Positions 17,864-25,774 of a stretch of 44,170 nt of DNA are shown in pieces. This DNA is from Phycisphaerales bacterium UBA7800. Its GTDB lineage: Bacteria; Planctomycetota; Phycisphaerae; Phycisphaerales; Phycisphaeraceae. The DNA lies in contig DLCK01000013.1 in the NCBI GenBank assembly GCA_002480565.1, forward strand, positions 143,949 through 188,118, in the 5' to 3' direction. The notes under the pieces were generated by a model, which saw only the letters and a program-made list of their open reading frames with translations, was not told the DNA's origin and did no database searches. Within the stretch, counting starts at the first letter, position 1, and every line of letters begins with the position of its first letter. A program made the position numbers and the translations under genes.

Positions 17864-20527
17864 ATGCAATCCCCCCAATTAGCCCCAGAGTTGAGTATTG
17901 TTGTCCCGACACTCAATGAAGCAGGAAATATTGACAATCTGCTGACTCATATCTTCGATGCTACAAGAAGTCATATATCCTTGGAAGTAATCGTTGTGGA
18001 TGATGGTTCAACGGATAGCACCCGTGATATAGTAATGGCATGGTCTCAGATCACACCTGTCAGATTACTTGCACGCGAAAACAAGCGTGACCTTGCTACG
18101 GCAGTGACAGACGGTGCTGCATTAGCGAGCAGCGATGTTATTCTGGTCATGGATGCGGACATGAGTCACCCGGCAGAAAAGATTGTCGAATTAGCCCAAC
18201 CCGTTATCAATGGGACGCATGATGTCGCCATCGGCAGTCGCTATGTGCGTGGGGGAAAAACGGTCGGCTGGCCATGGTACCGACAGATTCTTTCGCGTGG
18301 AGCGACGGTACTGGCCTGGCCGTTTGCCGATGCACGTGATCCGATGTCAGGCTTTTTCTGTGTCCGTCGTGAACGACTTGTCGAACTTGGCAAGCATGCG
18401 GCGGGATACAAGATCGGTCTGGAAGTCTTAGCTGGCAGTAAAACAGATCTGCGTGTTATTGAAGTGCCGATTACCTTTGCACAGCGTGTTGAAGGAGAAA
18501 GCAAGCTCAAAGCCTCAACCATCTACCAGTATCTTGAGCGACTTCTGGCCTTATCCGGGGGGAGTATCGGCGCGACGATACTCGGGCGCTATGCTGGCAT
18601 CACTGTGATCACAATGCTCATTGACCTGCTGGTTTATGTGGCGTTACGTCATCAACAATTTCAACTTGGCTCCAGTCATATCATCAGCTTTTTCATCAGT
18701 GTGATCATCGCATACAACATGCATGTATGGTGGACTATTCCCAATAACGCGTCCCCAACGAAAAAGACTGTCACAGGTCGTTTTGTCAGCTTCCTGATCC
18801 TGAGTCTACTTGCTTTGTTTCTCCGTGGTGGATTGCTGGGCAATCTGACTGAACATGGGCACTGGCCAGAGCTCTTGGCAATGATCCCAACTATGCTGGT
18901 ATCGAACATGGTGTTGCTGGGCATACTCTGTTATCTGCTTTTCCCACAGACCTTGTTACAGCAAAACCCATGGCTGCGTTGGCGTGTGGCAGTAATCGGT
19001 GGCGTGGGTTATGTCCTGGCTATGAAGTTGGTGTACATGGGTGTGATCGACCTGATCCCCGAAGAAGCCTATTACTGGAACTATGCCAAGCATCTATCGT
19101 TTGGTTATCTGGATCATCCCCCGATGGTCGCATGGCTCATTGCATTAGGGACTGCAATTCTGGGCGACACAGAACTGGGCGTGCGTATCGGATCGGTGCT
19201 CTGTTGGTTGATGACTTTGGGTTTTGTGTATCGCCTGGCCAGTGACATGTATGACAAATCCACTGCAATGCGGTCGATTTTAATGGTGACGGTTTTACCG
19301 TTTTTCTTTATGACCGGCTTTTTGATGACACCTGATGCGCCACTGACAACCTGTTGGGCTGGAACATTGTATTACCTGCAACGCGCATTGCTGCGTGAAC
19401 AACATCGTGCATGGTATGGCGCTGGAATTTTTCTTGGCCTGGGCATGCTCAGCAAATACACAATTGTCTTACTTGGCCCAGCGGCATTGATCATGATGCT
19501 TACAAACAGGCAGCATTTTAAACATCTACTTCGCTTTGAACCTTACGCCGCTTCAGGTATCGCCCTGCTGATTTTCTCGCCAGTACTGATTTGGAATGCG
19601 CAACATCAATGGGCTTCATTCGTATTCCAAGGGCCAAGACGACTGGCGCCGGACACTGTTTTTTCCGAACATATCCTCCTAGGCGGAATCGCATTGTTGC
19701 TAACACCAATTGGACTTCTCGCAGCGATTACGGCATGGTCCAAACATTCAAAAACATTGCATGTAACTTCAAACAATCACAAGTTTGATCGCATGTTTGC
19801 AGCCGTCTTTACAATTACTCCTTTGGCTGTATTTATATATTTCAGTCTACAACACGAACCTAAACTCAACTGGACGGGTCCCATCTGGCTAGCACTAATC
19901 CCGCTGATGAGCCACTGCATTCAACACGAGACTCTGTCAATTACGTTGCGAGAAAAATTTTCTACGAAACTCCAGCAACTCTGGCAGCCGACTTTGCTTT
20001 GCACTTTACTTATCATGGGGGGCCTGATGCATTACTTGGTATTGGGGCTGCCCGGCGTTGGATACAGTGACAAGATGCGTCTGCCAGTTGCTTGGGAGGA
20101 GATGGGGCTCCTCGTCGAAAATGTAGAAGAGCAGGTTGAAGCAGACACCCAAACAGAACCCCTGGTGGTTGGACTCGATAAATATTTCACAGCCAGTCAA
20201 GTCGCTTTTTATCGCCATAAAATGAAGCGTACCGAGCCGAACCATGAAACCGATGAGGGCTTTGAACATACCACCGCGGATCATCTTTTCGATGGTACGG
20301 GACTCATGTACAAGTACTGGTTCCCGGCAAAAGATCAGACCGGGCGAATCCTCTTGCTGATCAGTCGGGATCCAAGCAAACTCAGCAACCAATCAATATC
20401 CGTGTACTTTGACAGTCTTAGCCCCATTCAACAGGCACGTATCTCCAAGCACGATAAATCGGCAGGAGGTTTCTATTATCGTGTTGGGTACAACTATCAC
20501 GGCCCACAGGTCGCGGCGCTGGACTGA
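17864..20527 (+). CDS. Fusion of GT2 dolichol-phosphate-mannose-synthase-like, GtrA-like and ArnT/PMT-like glycosyltransferase domains
   Basis: The 887-residue protein joins three normally separate functions. Residues 1-235 are a GT2 polyprenyl-phosphate glycosyltransferase (LSIVVPTLNEAGNI, VVDDGSTD, then the metal-binding MDADMSHP). Residues about 236-370 form a four-helix GtrA-like membrane domain, the type thought to flip polyprenyl-linked sugars. Residues about 370-887 are an ArnT/PMT-type integral membrane glycosyltransferase, with EEAYYW and LDHPPM motifs, many helices and a soluble tail. One polypeptide could thus load a sugar onto a lipid carrier, move it across the inner membrane and transfer it to an acceptor such as lipid A or a protein. 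The acceptor and sugar are unknown. The 198 bases between the tRNA and this gene show no clear promoter. Confidence 0.87.
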   Translation: MQSPQLAPELSIVVPTLNEAGNIDNLLTHIFDATRSHISLEVIVVDDGSTDSTRDIVMAWSQITPVRLLARENKRDLATAVTDGAALASSDVILVMDADMSHPAEKIVELAQPVINGTHDVAIGSRYVRGGKTVGWPWYRQILSRGATVLAWPFADARDPMSGFFCVRRERLVELGKHAAGYKIGLEVLAGSKTDLRVIEVPITFAQRVEGESKLKASTIYQYLERLLALSGGSIGATILGRYAGITVITMLIDLLVYVALRHQQFQLGSSHIISFFISVIIAYNMHVWWTIPNNASPTKKTVTGRFVSFLILSLLALFLRGGLLGNLTEHGHWPELLAMIPTMLVSNMVLLGILCYLLFPQTLLQQNPWLRWRVAVIGGVGYVLAMKLVYMGVIDLIPEEAYYWNYAKHLSFGYLDHPPMVAWLIALGTAILGDTELGVRIGSVLCWLMTLGFVYRLASDMYDKSTAMRSILMVTVLPFFFMTGFLMTPDAPLTTCWAGTLYYLQRALLREQHRAWYGAGIFLGLGMLSKYTIVLLGPAALIMMLTNRQHFKHLLRFEPYAASGIALLIFSPVLIWNAQHQWASFVFQGPRRLAPDTVFSEHILLGGIALLLTPIGLLAAITAWSKHSKTLHVTSNNHKFDRMFAAVFTITPLAVFIYFSLQHEPKLNWTGPIWLALIPLMSHCIQHETLSITLREKFSTKLQQLWQPTLLCTLLIMGGLMHYLVLGLPGVGYSDKMRLPVAWEEMGLLVENVEEQVEADTQTEPLVVGLDKYFTASQVAFYRHKMKRTEPNHETDEGFEHTTADHLFDGTGLMYKYWFPAKDQTGRILLLISRDPSKLSNQSISVYFDSLSPIQQARISKHDKSAGGFYYRVGYNYHGPQVAALD

Positions 20528-20546
20528 AACATCTATCAGCTATTAT

Positions 20547-21662
20547 TTAAAGTACATACATCCCACTGGGCATCGGCTTAGGCTGATCACAGACACTTTG
20601 AATATTGACAAACTGGCCACTGTCAGACGAATCATGAAACGCGTGCATCAGTTCCAGTACGTGTGATGCCAGTTGGCCATTGGCACGGAATGCATCGCCA
20701 TCACGCAGCGCTCTTGCCATATCAGCGACACCCAGACCACGACTGTTATCTGCGTAGCTATGTGACAGAGGCATCTCTTTAAAGTCGCTTCTTTGGACGC
20801 ATAATTTCACTGGGCCACCAAAACAATTGGGATCGGGAACACTGAGACTGCCTTGGGTGCCATGGATTTCAATGCAGGGCAGAGTATGCTTCCAGACATC
20901 AAAACTGGTGATAATCGTTCCTGTCGCGCCGGATGCAAACTGCATCAAGCCAGTCACGTGGGTTTGAACATCCACAGGCATGACATCGCCTTTGCGCAGT
21001 TCACTGGTGCAAACACGTTCCTCTTTTGCCCGAGCAGTGAGGCCAGCGACCTTCGCCACCGGACCAAGCAGATTCACCAATGCGGTGAGATAGTACGGCC
21101 CCATATCGAACATCGGGCCCCCACCAGGCAGATAGTAGAACTCCGGCGCCGGGTGCCAGCTTTCATGACCGGGGCAACACATAAATGCCGTCGCCGAAAT
21201 CGGCTTGCCAATCCAACCATCATTAATAATCTTCGCACAGGTCTGAATACCCGCTCCCATAAACGTGTCTGGCGCACCACCAACAAGCACCTTGTTTTCA
21301 TCTGCAAGTTTGACCAACTCTTGGGCTTGATCTCGACTGAGGCACAGAGGCTTTTCGTTGTAGCAACACTTGCCAGCAAGGATCGCTTTCTTGGCAACCT
21401 CATGATGTGCAACAGGGATCGTCAGATTCACCACGATCTGGATTTCAGGATCAGCAAGCAATTCATCAACCGTCATCGCTTTGAGGTCTGGATATTTGAC
21501 CTTGCCATCATCGTTGAGTTGCTCGGCTTTGGCCTGGGCTCGCGAGAGATCAATATCCGCGCAAGCGACGAGCTTGACACCCTTGAACATGTTCGAAAGG
21601 TTTTCGATGTAGATACTGCTGATGTTCCCGCAACCGATAATGCCTACTTTGATGATCTGCAT
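20547..21662 (-). CDS. Gfo/Idh/MocA family NAD(P)-dependent oxidoreductase
   Basis: From the ATG at 21662 the product is 371 residues and begins directly with the dinucleotide-binding strand (VGIIGCGNIS, 6-15). The longer frame to 21719 adds residues ahead of the fold with no support. The family EKP motif (NEKPLCLS, near 92-99) carries the catalytic Lys, and the C-terminal sheet domain is complete. Members oxidise or reduce sugars and cyclitols such as myo-inositol or 1,5-anhydrofructose; the substrate is not evident. The gene is divergent from an AraC-type regulator 140 bases away, which probably controls it. It converges on the glycosyltransferase fusion gene with only 19 bases between. Confidence 0.87.
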   Translation of the reverse strand: MQIIKVGIIGCGNISSIYIENLSNMFKGVKLVACADIDLSRAQAKAEQLNDDGKVKYPDLKAMTVDELLADPEIQIVVNLTIPVAHHEVAKKAILAGKCCYNEKPLCLSRDQAQELVKLADENKVLVGGAPDTFMGAGIQTCAKIINDGWIGKPISATAFMCCPGHESWHPAPEFYYLPGGGPMFDMGPYYLTALVNLLGPVAKVAGLTARAKEERVCTSELRKGDVMPVDVQTHVTGLMQFASGATGTIITSFDVWKHTLPCIEIHGTQGSLSVPDPNCFGGPVKLCVQRSDFKEMPLSHSYADNSRGLGVADMARALRDGDAFRANGQLASHVLELMHAFHDSSDSGQFVNIQSVCDQPKPMPSGMYVL

Positions 21663-21755
21663 AATGTGTACCCGTCCGTGCTGTGTGTTAATAAAGTCCA
21701 ACCACGTATTTGCTGCCAATGGACATTTTTTCCGACCCTTAGCATCCCAAGACAG

Positions 21756-21761
21756 TATAAT
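21756..21761 (+). promoter_or_regulatory. Perfect -10 box between the oxidoreductase and AraC regulator genes
   Basis: TATAAT lies 40 bases before the AraC-type ATG at 21802. The matching -35 region (CCGACC, 18 bases upstream) is poor, as expected if an activator is needed. On the opposite strand TATACT overlaps it and could serve the oxidoreductase gene. Both are weak predictions. Confidence 0.35.
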
Positions 21762-21801
21762 TCAGTGTAATTAAACCGCTATAGACAGAAGTTTCATTTT
21801 T

Positions 21802-22626
21802 ATGGATCATTTTTCCATCGCTCCCATACAGTACACGCGACAGCTTCCTGAACGCATGAAGGTGGCTTACATCGGCCATGCCCCACAAAAACGGGATGTG
21901 GTCAATCATCCATTTAATACATATAACTTTTCGATGATACTCGATGGGCAGGGTTTTTTTGGCTGGCAAGGACATGAACCTGTCCCGATTAAAGCCCCCT
22001 GTGTCATCACTCAGTGGCCAGGAACCATCATGCACTATGGCCCTACCAAAGGGACAACTTGGCGGGAGCTTTATCTGATCTATGAACCCACGGAAATATC
22101 GGATTTGACCGAACGTGGACTTGTTGTCGAAAGCCGCCGTTGGTGGCCTGTCGAACATGCAAGCATGTTTCATCAGTCAGTCATCCAACTCATGGAATTA
22201 GCTCAACGTCTGGATGAAGTAGGAATGGCTGACCGTATTGACCGCGTTGCGGAATTAGCCATAACGGAAAGCTTGCTGCCTGGCCCTCCGATTCTCAGCA
22301 AGTCCGACCGCACGGTTCTGAAGATCAAACAACACCTCGAAGACACCTGGCAACAGACACATGATCTTAACCAACTTGCTCGGGAACATGGGCTAAGTCC
22401 GTCGGTCTTTCGCCGCATATGGAACCATCTCGTGGGCATCCCGCCTCACCGGTATGTCATTGAAAGGCGAATGATCCATGCCCGAAAAATGTTAGCCGAG
22501 ACTGCAATGAACATCTCTGAAATCGCCTACGCTGTGGGCTACGAAGACCCGCTGTATTTCTCTCGACTCTTCCGTAAAAACACCGGTATCAGTGCAAGTA
22601 TGTATCGCCGATACTACCGCACATAA
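21802..22626 (+). CDS. AraC family transcriptional regulator
   Basis: The 274-residue protein has an N-terminal cupin-like sensing domain (about 20-150, with SMILDGQGFFGWQG and a PGTIMHYGP turn). Its C-terminal AraC double helix-turn-helix (about 175-274) includes LAREHGLSPSVFRRIW and the signature ISEIAYAVGYEDPLYFSRLFRKNTG. Such proteins usually activate sugar genes when bound to a sugar. It is divergently arranged with the Gfo/Idh/MocA oxidoreductase, the likely target. Shine-Dalgarno support is weak (AGAAG about 11 bases before the ATG). The gene ends at a long CACAGAG-type inverted repeat shared with the convergent aldo-keto reductase. Confidence 0.9.
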   Translation: MDHFSIAPIQYTRQLPERMKVAYIGHAPQKRDVVNHPFNTYNFSMILDGQGFFGWQGHEPVPIKAPCVITQWPGTIMHYGPTKGTTWRELYLIYEPTEISDLTERGLVVESRRWWPVEHASMFHQSVIQLMELAQRLDEVGMADRIDRVAELAITESLLPGPPILSKSDRTVLKIKQHLEDTWQQTHDLNQLAREHGLSPSVFRRIWNHLVGIPPHRYVIERRMIHARKMLAETAMNISEIAYAVGYEDPLYFSRLFRKNTGISASMYRRYYRT

Positions 22627-22668
22627 GGTCGACCTGGTTCGACCGTATGGCTGATACTACATCACAAT

Positions 22669-22754
22669 GGGCTTACAAAAACACAGAGTCACAGAGATAG
22701 AAAGAGCAGCAAAAAACATGCTTTCTCTGTGTCTCTGTAACTCTGTGGTAAAGC
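22669..22754. repeat. Long imperfect inverted repeat of CACAGAG units between convergent genes
   Basis: The left arm (about 22669-22704) has CACAGAGTCACAGAGA. The right arm (about 22720-22754) is its imperfect reverse complement, reading CACAGAGTTACAGAGACA on the other strand. Outer GGCTT / AAGCC and inner AAAG / CTTT ends also pair. The stem is about 35 bases with an A-rich loop. It sits exactly between the 3' ends of the AraC and aldo-keto reductase genes, so it may act as a bidirectional terminator. From memory, similar CACAGAG repeats are scattered in many environmental bacterial genomes. Confidence 0.8.
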
Positions 22755-22777
22755 CATTGCATTGACTGGCCTGTTAA

Positions 22778-23779
22778 TCACACCATGACATTACCCGCAA
22801 GCACCATGTCGATGCGTGCGAGTTCGTCTTCGGTGAAACTCAAGTTATCCAGTGCTTTGACGTTTTCTTCAATTTGTGATGCGCGGCTTGCACCAATCAA
22901 AGCCGAGGTCACACCCCGGGTGTTGAGCACCCATGCCAACGCCATTTGGGCCAAGGACTGACCGCGTTGCTGGGCGATGTCTCCCAGGGCTCTGACCTTG
23001 GCAAGTGTCTCATCCGTGATCTGTTCAGGCTTGAGAAATCCACCACGTCCAGCGCGCGAATCCTTGGGGATGCCGTTGAGATATTTGTTGGTCAGCTGCC
23101 CCTGCGCCAATGGGCAAAAACAGATACCGCCGATCCCTTCTTCGGTTAATACATCAGTGAGTCCATCTTCGATCCATCGATTGAGCATGCTAAAGGATGG
23201 TTGATGAATCAGACATGGCGTCCCAAGGTCTCGCAGAATTCTGGCAGCCTGACGCGTTTCTTCTGCTGAGTATGAGGAGATACCCACGTAAAGCGCCTTG
23301 CCACTGCGGACAGCTTGATCCAACGCCATCATGGATTCTTCCATGGGTGTTTCACGATCCGGGCAGTGATGGTAGAAAATATCCACATAGTCCAGATTCA
23401 TGCGTTTGAGGCTTTGATCCAGTGAGGAGAGTAGATACTTGCGTGAACCTTTATTGCCATAGGGACCAGGCCACATGCCGTAGCCAGCTTTGGTGGAGAT
23501 GATCAGTTCGTCACGGTATGGCATAAAATCATGCTTGAGATGTCTGCCAAAATTCTCTTCCGCCGAGCCAGGTGTCGGACCGTAGTTGTTGGCCAGATCA
23601 AAATGCGTGATCCCCAGATCAAATGCGGTACGCAGCATGTCACATTGATTGTCAAACACATCAACACTGCCGAAATTATGCCAAAGTCCCAGCGAGATCA
23701 GTGGCAGCATCAAACCACTGCGTCCGCAGCGTCTAAAATGCCCCGACTCATAACGTGTATCACTTGCTTGGTATCCCAT
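22778..23779 (-). CDS. Aldo/keto reductase, YghZ/GPR-like (L-glyceraldehyde 3-phosphate reductase type)
   Basis: The 333-residue protein keeps the aldo-keto reductase catalytic set: Asp61, Tyr66 (FDLANNYGP), Lys97 (ISTKAGYG) and His137 or His138 (DIFYHHCPD). It also has the NADPH-binding C-terminal stretch SALIGASRASQIEEN. The opening RRCGRSGLMLPLISLGLWHNFG and GYGMWPGPYG resemble the E. coli YghZ subgroup, which reduces small aldehydes such as L-glyceraldehyde 3-phosphate and methylglyoxal. A strong AGGAG lies nine bases before the ATG. It is divergent from a second AraC regulator, 184 bases away, which is likely to regulate it. A detoxifying or sugar-related role is inferred; the exact substrate is uncertain. 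Confidence 0.88.
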   Translation of the reverse strand: MGYQASDTRYESGHFRRCGRSGLMLPLISLGLWHNFGSVDVFDNQCDMLRTAFDLGITHFDLANNYGPTPGSAEENFGRHLKHDFMPYRDELIISTKAGYGMWPGPYGNKGSRKYLLSSLDQSLKRMNLDYVDIFYHHCPDRETPMEESMMALDQAVRSGKALYVGISSYSAEETRQAARILRDLGTPCLIHQPSFSMLNRWIEDGLTDVLTEEGIGGICFCPLAQGQLTNKYLNGIPKDSRAGRGGFLKPEQITDETLAKVRALGDIAQQRGQSLAQMALAWVLNTRGVTSALIGASRASQIEENVKALDNLSFTEDELARIDMVLAGNVMV

Positions 23780-23884
23780 CTTCTGTCTCCTGGTTTGAAT
23801 GGTACGGACGTTAGATCGACACTCTAGCGGATCAAACCGTTATGCAACATGGAAACCTGATTCAAAACCATGGAAATAATGACT

Positions 23885-23940
23885 GTTTTGCCAAAACCTG
23901 ACTGTCTACATGGGACAATTTGTAACAAAACATGTAAAAT
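23885..23940 (+). promoter_or_regulatory. Promoter and palindromes between the aldo-keto reductase and AraC regulator genes
   Basis: A -35-like GGGACA (23912-23917), 17 bases and TAAAAT (23935-23940) precede the AraC gene. Two odd palindromes lie across it: GTTTTGCCAAAAC (23885-23897) and TTTGTAACAAA (23919-23929). A direct repeat TGACTGT (23880-23886 and 23899-23905, 19 bases apart) overlaps the first palindrome. These could be regulator sites. Confidence 0.4.
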
Positions 23941-23962
23941 ATGACTAACAGGAGATATTTAC

Positions 23963-24841
23963 ATGGGTATTGGACCTTCGTCGCACGTACGTTTTCTGGA
24001 ACATGCACTGGACTTTGAATTGGTTTGTGGCAGGTGCATTGATGTCCCCAAAGGACAAGTATTCGGCTGGCATGCTGACCCTTTAATCACCATGATTCAT
24101 TTGGTCAAAGGCAAAGCATTCTGTGAATTCTGCGTTGACCCGTCGACTGCAAAAAAAGTCTGTATCCAAACCGGGCAGGTGCTGGTTATCCCACCGGGCC
24201 AGACATTTCGATGGGGAAGCAGAAAGACAGACAGTCATGTTCGCCAAGCTCAGTTCAAAGGAACGTTACTTGATTGCGTGGATCTGTCGGACATGTACGA
24301 GTTGCCCCTCGTGCTTAAGGGGGACTTAGGCATCGAAGCTGGCGCGGCCATTGACTCGCTTAAAGGTTCTTATTTCTGCAAGTCCAAACATGACCTGCAT
24401 GAAATGATCCATCGTAAACAACTCTGTTTTCAGATCATGGCATTGCTGACACGTGATGCGGTTTTCAAAGGTGATGCCCAACACCTGTTTGCTCAGACAC
24501 AAAGATTATTGCCAGTCTTTCGACTGATCCATGAGAACTTACATACTGAACTCAATCGTGAGATGCTGGCTTCGGAAATGAATCTTTCACCATCACGTTT
24601 CAGCGCGCTGTTTGCATCCTGCACTGGACAGTCTCCAATGCAATATGTCCGTCAGGCACGGCTTCGTCAGGTCCAGCATCTACTATGGACGACCAATATG
24701 ACTGTGGGGCAGATCGCTCAGAAGCTGCAGTTTTATGATGCCTTTCACTTAAGCAAACAGTTCAGCAAAGCCTTCGACATCAGCCCCACGGATTTTCGCC
24801 GAAGTGCTGGAAATATCTCGCTGTTCCATGCTGCATCGTGA
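23963..24841 (+). CDS. AraC family transcriptional regulator (second copy)
   Basis: The 292-residue protein has an N-terminal cupin fold (about 15-105, with GWHADPLITMIHLVKG and VLVIPPGQTFRWG). The C-terminal AraC DNA-binding pair (about 185-285) contains LASEMNLSPSRFSALFASCTGQSPMQYV and IAQKLQFYDAFHLSKQFSKAFDISPTDFRR. It is not closely similar to the AraC protein at 21802. AGGAG sits eight bases before the ATG. Divergence from the aldo-keto reductase gene and the nearby downstream LamG and mannan genes make these its candidate targets. The ligand is unknown. Confidence 0.9.
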   Translation: MGIGPSSHVRFLEHALDFELVCGRCIDVPKGQVFGWHADPLITMIHLVKGKAFCEFCVDPSTAKKVCIQTGQVLVIPPGQTFRWGSRKTDSHVRQAQFKGTLLDCVDLSDMYELPLVLKGDLGIEAGAAIDSLKGSYFCKSKHDLHEMIHRKQLCFQIMALLTRDAVFKGDAQHLFAQTQRLLPVFRLIHENLHTELNREMLASEMNLSPSRFSALFASCTGQSPMQYVRQARLRQVQHLLWTTNMTVGQIAQKLQFYDAFHLSKQFSKAFDISPTDFRRSAGNISLFHAAS

Positions 24842-24896
24842 AGTCATTTTCGAACATCTCTAAACGACAGAATTGTGCAACCGAGAAAACAACTTT

Positions 24897-24925
24897 TTGA
24901 CAATTCACATGACTATTGGGAAAAT
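24897..24925 (+). promoter_or_regulatory. Predicted promoter of the secreted LamG protein gene
   Basis: A perfect TTGACA (24897-24902) is followed after 17 bases by GAAAAT (24920-24925, four of six). Transcription would begin near 24932 and give a leader of about 32 bases containing the GGAGA ribosome site at 24954-24958. Confidence 0.5.
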
Positions 24926-24963
24926 AACTTAAACGTTTCAGCCCCTTATATATGGAGACAAAA

Positions 24964-25695
24964 ATGCATCAATTCAAAAAATCCAGTGCCGTATTGGTAG
25001 CCATGACCCTCCTTGCATTTACCCTGCCACTCAAAGCAGAGTTGGTTGGATACTGGTCGTTTGATGGGGACCTTAAAGATTCGAGTCTTACCAAGAATGA
25101 CGCAGTGGATAAGACAGATAAGGTTGCCTATACCGACGACGTACCATCAGGCATTAAAAGCCAGAAGGCAATATCGCTGGCTAACCAGGCAGCTGTCCGC
25201 GTCCCCAATCAAGCCGGACTCATGGATGGGAAAGCCATGTCGATTAGTGTTTGGTTTAAAGCTGCGGCGGATAGCCCCGGTTCATGGACGCGTATTCTCA
25301 GCAAATCTGCCAAAGTCGGCCAAGACAGCGTCGGCGTGGAAATTCAACGTGTCAATCAAACCGCAGGCCTTCAACTGCGAGTAGACACTCCCGAACAATT
25401 CAACCGCGGTATCCTTCTGGGCGAACAACTCAACAACCAGTGGCATCACATGGTCATTACAATCGATGGCGATGTCATGATGATCTACCTTGATGGTAAA
25501 GCCTCCAAGCACGGGCTTCGAATCACGAAGACATTGGCTAACCCAGCAGACCTGGTCATCGGTTCGGCAAGTGTCGAATCCCAACGTTTCTTCACCGGCA
25601 TGATCGACGACCTTGCAGTATGGGACAGTGTCCTGACTGACCAGCAAGTCAATGCCTTGAAAGATGGCAGCAAGACTCCATTAGATATCAAGTAA
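24964..25695 (+). CDS. Secreted LamG / concanavalin A-like domain protein
   Basis: The start at 24964 is fixed by GGAGA five bases upstream; the ATG at 24952 lies just ahead of that ribosome site. The 243-residue product has a signal peptide (SSAVLVAMTLLAFTLPLKA, cut near 25). It then carries a single LamG jelly-roll: LVGYWSFDGDLKDSS at the start, MSISVWFKA and WHHMVITIDG in the middle, and FFTGMIDDLAVWDSVLTDQQVNAL at the end. This fold binds carbohydrate or protein and has no catalytic signature here. It stands alone with its own promoter and a strong terminator. A sugar-binding role connected with the adjacent mannan cluster is inferred from position only. Confidence 0.85.
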   Translation: MHQFKKSSAVLVAMTLLAFTLPLKAELVGYWSFDGDLKDSSLTKNDAVDKTDKVAYTDDVPSGIKSQKAISLANQAAVRVPNQAGLMDGKAMSISVWFKAAADSPGSWTRILSKSAKVGQDSVGVEIQRVNQTAGLQLRVDTPEQFNRGILLGEQLNNQWHHMVITIDGDVMMIYLDGKASKHGLRITKTLANPADLVIGSASVESQRFFTGMIDDLAVWDSVLTDQQVNALKDGSKTPLDIK

Positions 25696-25707
25696 AACAG
25701 TAATCCA

Positions 25708-25761
25708 ATCAAACTAAAACAGCCGTTTGCTTTTGTGAGTAGACGGCTGTTTTAGTTTGAT
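25708..25761. terminator. Perfect 19-bp inverted repeat, bidirectional terminator
   Basis: ATCAAACTAAAACAGCCGT (25708-25726) is repeated exactly as its reverse complement at 25743-25761, with a 16-base loop. A GC-rich core is followed by T-rich sequence on either strand. It lies between the convergent LamG and GH130 genes and suits termination in both directions. Confidence 0.8.
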
Positions 25762-25774
25762 CATTGAATTGCTT

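Noticed and set aside
20853..21770. 305-codon open frame on the plus strand opposite the Gfo/Idh/MocA gene
   Set aside because: It mirrors a clear conserved gene, has no recognisable domain and reads as low-quality composition; it is an antisense shadow.
22669..22754. CRISPR-like array suggested by repeated CACAGAG units
   Set aside because: The units form one inverted repeat with no regular spacers and no cas genes nearby.
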